Shown here in pieces: positions 59,831-64,000 of a stretch of 64,000 bases of DNA (its first letter is position 1; each line of letters starts with the position of its first letter). The stretch is from MedAcidi-G1 sp002294285. Lineage in GTDB: Bacteria > Actinomycetota > Acidimicrobiia > Acidimicrobiales > MedAcidi-G1. The translations under genes and the position numbers were made by a program. The stretch covers positions 18,340-82,339 of the forward strand of contig CAXEUY010000010.1 of NCBI GenBank assembly GCA_963999645.1. The letters run 5' to 3'. The notes under the pieces are model-generated. The model saw nothing but the letters and a program-made list of their open reading frames with translations. It was not told the origin of the DNA and ran no database searches.

Positions 59831-60667
59831 TTAATCTGTGAAGTAGCCTCCGTCCGGATGCAGGATTTCACCTGTCATATATGACGACTCATCCGAAGCA
59901 AGGAAAAGAGCAGTATTTGCTATTTCCACAGGGAGACCTCTTCGACCCATTGGAACGCTTTTAAACACCTCTTCAACTCTTTCAGGAGGACTGATTTCAA
60001 AAATTGTAGTCATGTGTGTTTCAATGAACCCTGGTCCAATTGCATTGACTCGAATTTTGGCTGGGGCAAGTTCACGCGCAGCTTTTTTGGTGAGCATCCA
60101 AACTCCAGCTTTTGAAACAACATAAGGAGTTGGACCAGCGTCTGGATGTTTAGAAGCAATCGATGCGAGAGTAATTATTGAACCACCTTTTCCTTGGTCG
60201 ATCATTACTGATGCGGCAGCCTGTAAAGCGAAATAGGTTCCTGTCAAATTAACATCAATAACTTTTTGCCATTCTTCAAGACTGCCTTCGATAAATCCTT
60301 GAGCAGGATTTTCAATTTCTTGAGCTCTTTTTATTGCCATCTTTACTTCAGCTTCTCGGTCACCTGACAGGTAATCCTGGTGTGTTATTCCAGCTGCGGT
60401 AACAAGAACATCAATTGAACCAAATTCTGTTACCGCGATGTTAATCATTTCTTCATTTTCAAGACGATTAACAGCATCAAGGGGTGCATAAACTGCTTTT
60501 CCTCCAGCTTCCTTCAACATTTGCACAGTCTCTAATCCTACTTCTTCAAGCATGTCTGCAATGACGATTCCTTTTGCCCCTTCTTGCACAAAACGTAAAG
60601 CTGTGGCTTTTCCCAGACCGTTGGCACCACCAGTGATTACAGCTACTTTCCCATTCATTCTTGACAT
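59831..60667 (-). CDS. Short-chain dehydrogenase/reductase
   Basis: This 278-residue SDR has ITGGANGLGKATAL (about 11-24), the N-A-G-type TAAGITH (about 90-96), and the catalytic SIASKHPDAGPTPYVVSK (about 165-182) with serine, tyrosine and lysine. The insertion between about residues 97 and 130 is longer than in most SDRs. It ends FLASDESSYMTGEILHPDGGYF, a classical SDR ending. TAAGGT 6 bases before the ATG suggests a leaderless start. It is divergent from the P450 at 60728 and convergent with the PEP-utilizing protein gene. Confidence 0.86.
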   Translation of the reverse strand: MSRMNGKVAVITGGANGLGKATALRFVQEGAKGIVIADMLEEVGLETVQMLKEAGGKAVYAPLDAVNRLENEEMINIAVTEFGSIDVLVTAAGITHQDYLSGDREAEVKMAIKRAQEIENPAQGFIEGSLEEWQKVIDVNLTGTYFALQAAASVMIDQGKGGSIITLASIASKHPDAGPTPYVVSKAGVWMLTKKAARELAPAKIRVNAIGPGFIETHMTTIFEISPPERVEEVFKSVPMGRRGLPVEIANTALFLASDESSYMTGEILHPDGGYFTD

Positions 60668-60673
60668 AACTAA

Positions 60674-60679
60674 ACCTTA
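60674..60679 (-). promoter_or_regulatory. Predicted -10 box of leaderless SDR promoter (TAAGGT)
   Basis: TAAGGT on the minus strand lies 6 bases before the ATG at 60667. Its divergent partner at 60716 has the same spacing. Confidence 0.5.
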
Positions 60680-60715
60680 CATCGCCTTCAAGTCGACTTC
60701 TGAATTTAGATTGCG

Positions 60716-60721
60716 TAGCCT
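60716..60721 (+). promoter_or_regulatory. Predicted -10 box of leaderless P450 promoter (TAGCCT)
   Basis: TAGCCT lies 6 bases before the ATG at 60728 in a 60-base divergent gap, with no ribosome site visible. Confidence 0.5.
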
Positions 60722-60727
60722 ATAGTC

Positions 60728-62008
60728 ATGACTATTGAAGAAACCGAACATGAAGAAAAGCCTGCCTTACCAGAGCACAAATGCCCTGTAACAACAAGTT
60801 TTATGGATCATAGGGTCCAGAGTGAGCCTTGGGAATTTATTTCAGAATTACATGAGAAATGTCCAGTTCATAAGGTGCCGGAAACAGGGGTTTGGCTGAT
60901 GGTTAATTATGAGGCTTCAAAAAAGGCTTTGTTGACACCTGAGATTTTCTCCAGCACTGTTCGGGCAGCTGCAGGTCATCAGGCAGAAAAACTTCGACTT
61001 CATCAAGAAATTTTAAGCAAGGAAGGATGGGGGCATGTTTTAACTTTGCAACGCACCGACCCACCTGTACACACCCATTATCGAAAGCTAATAAATCGTG
61101 TTTTTACTCCAAGAAGGGTTGCGGCCATGGCACCGAATATAGATGCCGTGACAAATTCTCTTATTGACGAATTTGAAGAATCAGGTGAATGCGAATTTGT
61201 AAGTGAGTTTGCTATGCCCTTACCAGGAATAATTATTACTGAGCAACTAGGACTTGATAGGAGTCAGATTTACACGTTTAAAAAGTGGGCAGATGCAATG
61301 CTTGCACCCTCAATGCGTTTATTGACAGACGAAGAAGTTAGAGAGGTAGCGGAAATAGAGTTAGAAGCTCAGAGACATTTTGCGCAAGAATTCGAAAAGA
61401 GACGAGAAAGTCCATCAGATGATTTGATTTCAGCATTAGTTCATTCTCATGAAGAGGGTGAAGAACCGCTTACAACTGCGGAGTTACAAAATTTGATGCA
61501 TCAGCTAATAACTGGAGGTTTTGAAACAACCACCAGCGCACTGGCACATGGGATTTGGTTGTTGATCGAATATCCAGAGACACAAAAAATGCTTAGAAGT
61601 AATCCTGAACTTATAGACAATTTTATTGAAGAAGCTTTGAGATTCTGGAGTCCTGTTCAAGGTTTAGCTCGAATGACCACTGAAGATACAGAAGTTAGTG
61701 GCACAACAATTCCCGCTGGATCTATGGTTTCAGTTCGGTATGGCGCAGCGAATCGTGATCCAGAACAGTTTGAAGATCCAGAAAAATTCGATATCACACG
61801 AAACGATAACGGTGGCCATTTAGCTTTCGGATTCGGTGCACATTTTTGCCCTGGTGCTTCTCTTGCCCGTCAAGAATTAAAAAGCGCATTTACTGCTTTG
61901 CTTGAACGTAGTGAATGGTTTGATTTTGCTAAACCATTACAAGATCCTGCTCACGAACCGAGTTTTTTTCTACTTCCTTTGGAAGAGATGCACATAAAAA
62001 TCAGATAG
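60728..62008 (+). CDS. Cytochrome P450
   Basis: This 426-residue P450 has the I-helix ITGGFETTTSALAHG (about 259-273), ExxR in EEALRFWSPVQGL (about 300-312) and heme-binding FGFGAHFCPGASLAR (about 366-380). The N-terminus contains a cysteine-containing EHKCPVTTSFMDH segment. It is distinct from the P450 at 56316. Neighbouring SDRs, MaoC and Rieske genes suggest oxidation of a steroid, terpenoid or other lipid-like compound. No ferredoxin gene lies close by. Confidence 0.88.
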   Translation: MTIEETEHEEKPALPEHKCPVTTSFMDHRVQSEPWEFISELHEKCPVHKVPETGVWLMVNYEASKKALLTPEIFSSTVRAAAGHQAEKLRLHQEILSKEGWGHVLTLQRTDPPVHTHYRKLINRVFTPRRVAAMAPNIDAVTNSLIDEFEESGECEFVSEFAMPLPGIIITEQLGLDRSQIYTFKKWADAMLAPSMRLLTDEEVREVAEIELEAQRHFAQEFEKRRESPSDDLISALVHSHEEGEEPLTTAELQNLMHQLITGGFETTTSALAHGIWLLIEYPETQKMLRSNPELIDNFIEEALRFWSPVQGLARMTTEDTEVSGTTIPAGSMVSVRYGAANRDPEQFEDPEKFDITRNDNGGHLAFGFGAHFCPGASLARQELKSAFTALLERSEWFDFAKPLQDPAHEPSFFLLPLEEMHIKIR

Positions 62009-62149
62009 AGAAAACCTAATTAGTTGCAAAGTTGTGAAAAAGTTTCACGAATATCATTAATGAGAAGCGAGGGTTGTTCTGCTCCACCAAAATTCCACCT
62101 TCTCTTATTATTGTTTTCATAAGACTTTAATTCGATATGAGCCGAGTCT

Positions 62150-62629
62150 TTAAGCAAACACTGAGCGTGTTATCCATTCAGCCACCAGTGCTGGTTTCTC
62201 TTCTCCCTCGATTTCAACGGTGATGGTTCTAGTTATGTTTACAGCAGTAGGCTCCTTCAATTCCACTGAAAAAATTTTGCTTTGAGCACGTATACGTGCA
62301 CCAGCTAATACAGGATTAATGAAACGAATTTTTTCGAAACCATAGTTGATACCCATCAACTGGCCTTCCAACTTTGGAATTGAAACAGGGAGGCTTGTTG
62401 TCAGATGAACAAGAAGAGAAAGTGAAAGAAAGCCGTGAGCTATTGTTCCGCCAAAAGGGGTTTCAGCTAAAGCTCTTTCAGGGTCAACATGAATAAATTG
62501 ATGATCAATTGTTGCGTCGGCAAAATCATTAATACGATTTTGATCAACTTCAAACCAATCTCCATGGCCTTGATCCGATCCCTCTAGTCCCTTGAGGTAT
62601 TCAAAAGCATTTTGCAAGTTTGAAGACAT
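62150..62629 (-). CDS. MaoC-like (R)-specific enoyl-CoA hydratase / dehydratase family protein
   Basis: From the ATG at 62629 (AGGAGG ribosome site) this is 159 residues. The hydratase motif appears as ATIDHQFIHVDPERA (about 37-51; D and H catalytic), followed by TPFGGTIAHGFLSLSLL (about 54-70). It forms a hot-dog fold that hydrates or dehydrates acyl-CoA intermediates, which fits a catabolic role beside P450, SDR and nitroreductase genes. Confidence 0.85.
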   Translation of the reverse strand: MSSNLQNAFEYLKGLEGSDQGHGDWFEVDQNRINDFADATIDHQFIHVDPERALAETPFGGTIAHGFLSLSLLVHLTTSLPVSIPKLEGQLMGINYGFEKIRFINPVLAGARIRAQSKIFSVELKEPTAVNITRTITVEIEGEEKPALVAEWITRSVFA

Positions 62630-62702
62630 CACATCCTCCTATTTAGATTTAAAATAATTGTGAGTTTCTATCATGCCCGATCTAGACACCTAGCTGCTAC
62701 TA

Positions 62703-63233
62703 ATGCGATTATTAGGTATGGATGCATATAAAGCAGTTGTAGAAAAACGAGATAAAAGAGAGTTTGATAGTCGTCCTATACCTGAAGAAATCTTAGTGAA
62801 GATAATGCAAGCAACAAGAATGGCGGGTAGTGGAAAAAATCGACAAACGGGTCGTGTCGTGGTTGTAACGAATCAAGAGGGCAGAGAATCTGTCGCAGCT
62901 AGTGGAGATTTTGGAGATTGGATAAATCAAGCTTCAGTTGCGCTTGTTTTTGCAATCCATTCCGACGGCGGTCTAAGGCCTGACTTTGACATTGGGAGAA
63001 TGGCCCAAAATGCAATGATCGTTGCTAACTCTGAGGGTTTGTATAGCTGCCCCATGACCGTTTATCGACAGCAAGAACTTAAAACTGCTCTTGGTATTCC
63101 TGATGAGTATGACGTACCAATGGTAGTAGGTATGGGATTTCCTGCAGGAGGATCTAAAAAGTCAAAGTCTCACCCACGGATACCACTAGAAGACATGGTT
63201 TATAGAGAGACTTGGCAGGATGGGTTAGTTTAA
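62703..63233 (+). CDS. Nitroreductase-family flavoprotein
   Basis: This 176-residue protein shows the nitroreductase N-terminus VVEKRDKREFDSRPIPEE (about 11-28) with the FMN-binding R-x-x-R-x-F pattern, the ATRMAGSGKNRQ segment (about 37-48), and the C-terminal PMVVGMGFPAGG (about 138-149). It may reduce a nitro group, a quinone or an unsaturated bond with NAD(P)H. ATG 62718 is an alternative start. It is divergent from maoC and precedes a Rieske gene by 78 bases. Confidence 0.8.
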   Translation: MRLLGMDAYKAVVEKRDKREFDSRPIPEEILVKIMQATRMAGSGKNRQTGRVVVVTNQEGRESVAASGDFGDWINQASVALVFAIHSDGGLRPDFDIGRMAQNAMIVANSEGLYSCPMTVYRQQELKTALGIPDEYDVPMVVGMGFPAGGSKKSKSHPRIPLEDMVYRETWQDGLV

Positions 63234-63311
63234 AAAGCTTCAACAAATTTTGTGAAGTTATTTATTTAACCGTAGATAAAATTAAAGAGATTTTTGAAGG
63301 GGGGTGTAAAT

Positions 63312-64000
63312 GTGAGTAAACAGCGTTTAATTGATTTCGGACGAAGAGGTCTTGAGCACTTTCAAAATGGAACACAGGACCGTGTAGATCAGATTTTTCA
63401 AGTTCCAGCTGATAATTATACAAGTGCTGAGAAATGGGAATTAGAAATGAAAAACGTTTTTCGTCGCCTACCTTTAGTTCTTAGCTGTTCATCCGAACTA
63501 AGCAATCCAGGTTCTTACCACTCACTGGAAGTTTTAGGAGTTCCAGTTTTAGTGACACGAGGAGAAGACGGTGTCATAAGAGCTTTCCTTAATTCCTGTA
63601 CACATAGGGGAGCCATAGTTGTTCCAGAGGGAACAGGAACTTCTAGACGTCATGCGTGTCCCTATCATGCATGGACTTACAACTCCCAGGGTGATTTAGT
63701 TGGTGTTTATGAAGAAGAACATTTCGGTCAGATTGATTACCAGTGCAATGGTTTAGTGGAACTTCCATGCGACGAAAGAGCTGGACTTATATGGGTGACA
63801 CTAAGTACAAACCCAGTGATCGATATAGATACCTTCCTATGCGGTTATGGGGAAATGTTGGAATATCTCGGACTTGCTGACTGCCATGTGGTGGGAAGAC
63901 AAGTAATTGAAGGACCTAATTGGAAAGTTGCATATGACGGATATTTAGATCTCTACCATCTTCCTGTCTTGCATAGAAATACATTTGGACCAGAAGGAGG
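63312..64000 (+). CDS. Rieske non-heme iron oxygenase, alpha subunit (truncated by window edge)
   Basis: The frame opens at GTG 63312 after a GGGGGGT site and runs 229 codons to the window end; the C-terminal half is missing. It shows the Rieske motif C-x-H...C-x2-H in CTHRG (about residues 96-100) and CPYHAW (about 116-121), and the start of the mononuclear iron motif D-x2-H-x4-H (DLYHLPVLH, about 214-222). Family enzymes dihydroxylate or demethylate rings. It differs clearly from the Rieske protein at 4023 and closes the oxidative gene block. Confidence 0.85.
   Translation, partial: MSKQRLIDFGRRGLEHFQNGTQDRVDQIFQVPADNYTSAEKWELEMKNVFRRLPLVLSCSSELSNPGSYHSLEVLGVPVLVTRGEDGVIRAFLNSCTHRGAIVVPEGTGTSRRHACPYHAWTYNSQGDLVGVYEEEHFGQIDYQCNGLVELPCDERAGLIWVTLSTNPVIDIDTFLCGYGEMLEYLGLADCHVVGRQVIEGPNWKVAYDGYLDLYHLPVLHRNTFGPEG

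Noticed and set aside
1..64000. CRISPR arrays, tRNA/rRNA genes, transposases or prophage genes
   Set aside because: None seen: no regularly spaced repeats, no tRNA-like cloverleaf noticed, and no integrase or transposase motifs in any frame.

Overview
The window is an AT-rich (roughly 60% A+T by eye, not counted), densely coded bacterial chromosome segment with about 60 genes. No gap exceeds about 185 bases. I see no rRNA, tRNA, CRISPR array, insertion sequence or phage gene. Several things suggest a low-GC, probably marine actinobacterium of the Acidimicrobiia type. The deoA-cdd and PNP-phosphopentomutase order resembles mycobacteria, deoC is followed by two aldehyde dehydrogenases as in streptomycetes, an F420-type LLM oxidoreductase is present, GTG/TTG starts are frequent, and many genes appear leaderless (TAnnnT box 5-8 bases before the start codon). 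Taxonomy is inference.

Layout. 1-5405: two dimethylglycine/sarcosine-dehydrogenase-like genes (the first cut by the window edge) and a divergent Rieske oxygenase. 5560-9941: a 2-oxoacid/acetoin dehydrogenase operon (E1 alpha, E1 beta, AcoX-like, E2). 9938-18486: a nucleoside salvage block (psuG, PNP, phosphopentomutase-like, deoC, two aldehyde dehydrogenases, deoA, cdd) taking (deoxy)nucleosides to central metabolism. 18542-24520: heme A synthase, alkylsulfatase, acyl-CoA dehydrogenase, a VapBC-like pair with a perfect operator, and an epoxide hydrolase. 24546-29286: an APC permease with regulatory tail, a PhyH-type dioxygenase and a FAD amine oxidase.

29388-42204 is a polyamine/guanidino-compound block: two paralogous class III aminotransferases flank a C45 Ntn-hydrolase, a GNAT, a ureohydrolase and PotABCD-type transport genes. 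An MFS exporter, a methyltransferase, an alpha/beta hydrolase and a PuuD-like peptidase follow. After rmuC, 43652-53391 is a reductive pyrimidine-degradation operon (beta-ureidopropionase, aminotransferase, dihydropyrimidinase, CoA-acylating semialdehyde dehydrogenase, LLM oxidoreductase) with its own ABC importer, closed by a strong terminator. The first-step enzyme, dihydropyrimidine dehydrogenase, is absent from the window.

53472-64000 is an oxidative catabolism region: HAD phosphatase, limonene-epoxide-hydrolase-like protein, three SDRs, two cytochromes P450, a PEP-utilizing swivel-domain protein without its ATP-grasp half, MaoC hydratase, nitroreductase and a partial Rieske oxygenase. 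It contains the most notable signal: an AhpD/carboxymuconolactone-decarboxylase-like gene (57499-57999, minus) with one in-frame TGA exactly at the second cysteine of its CxxC motif, followed by a hairpin that fits the bacterial SECIS pattern. This is a candidate selenoprotein that routine annotation would split into two fragments.
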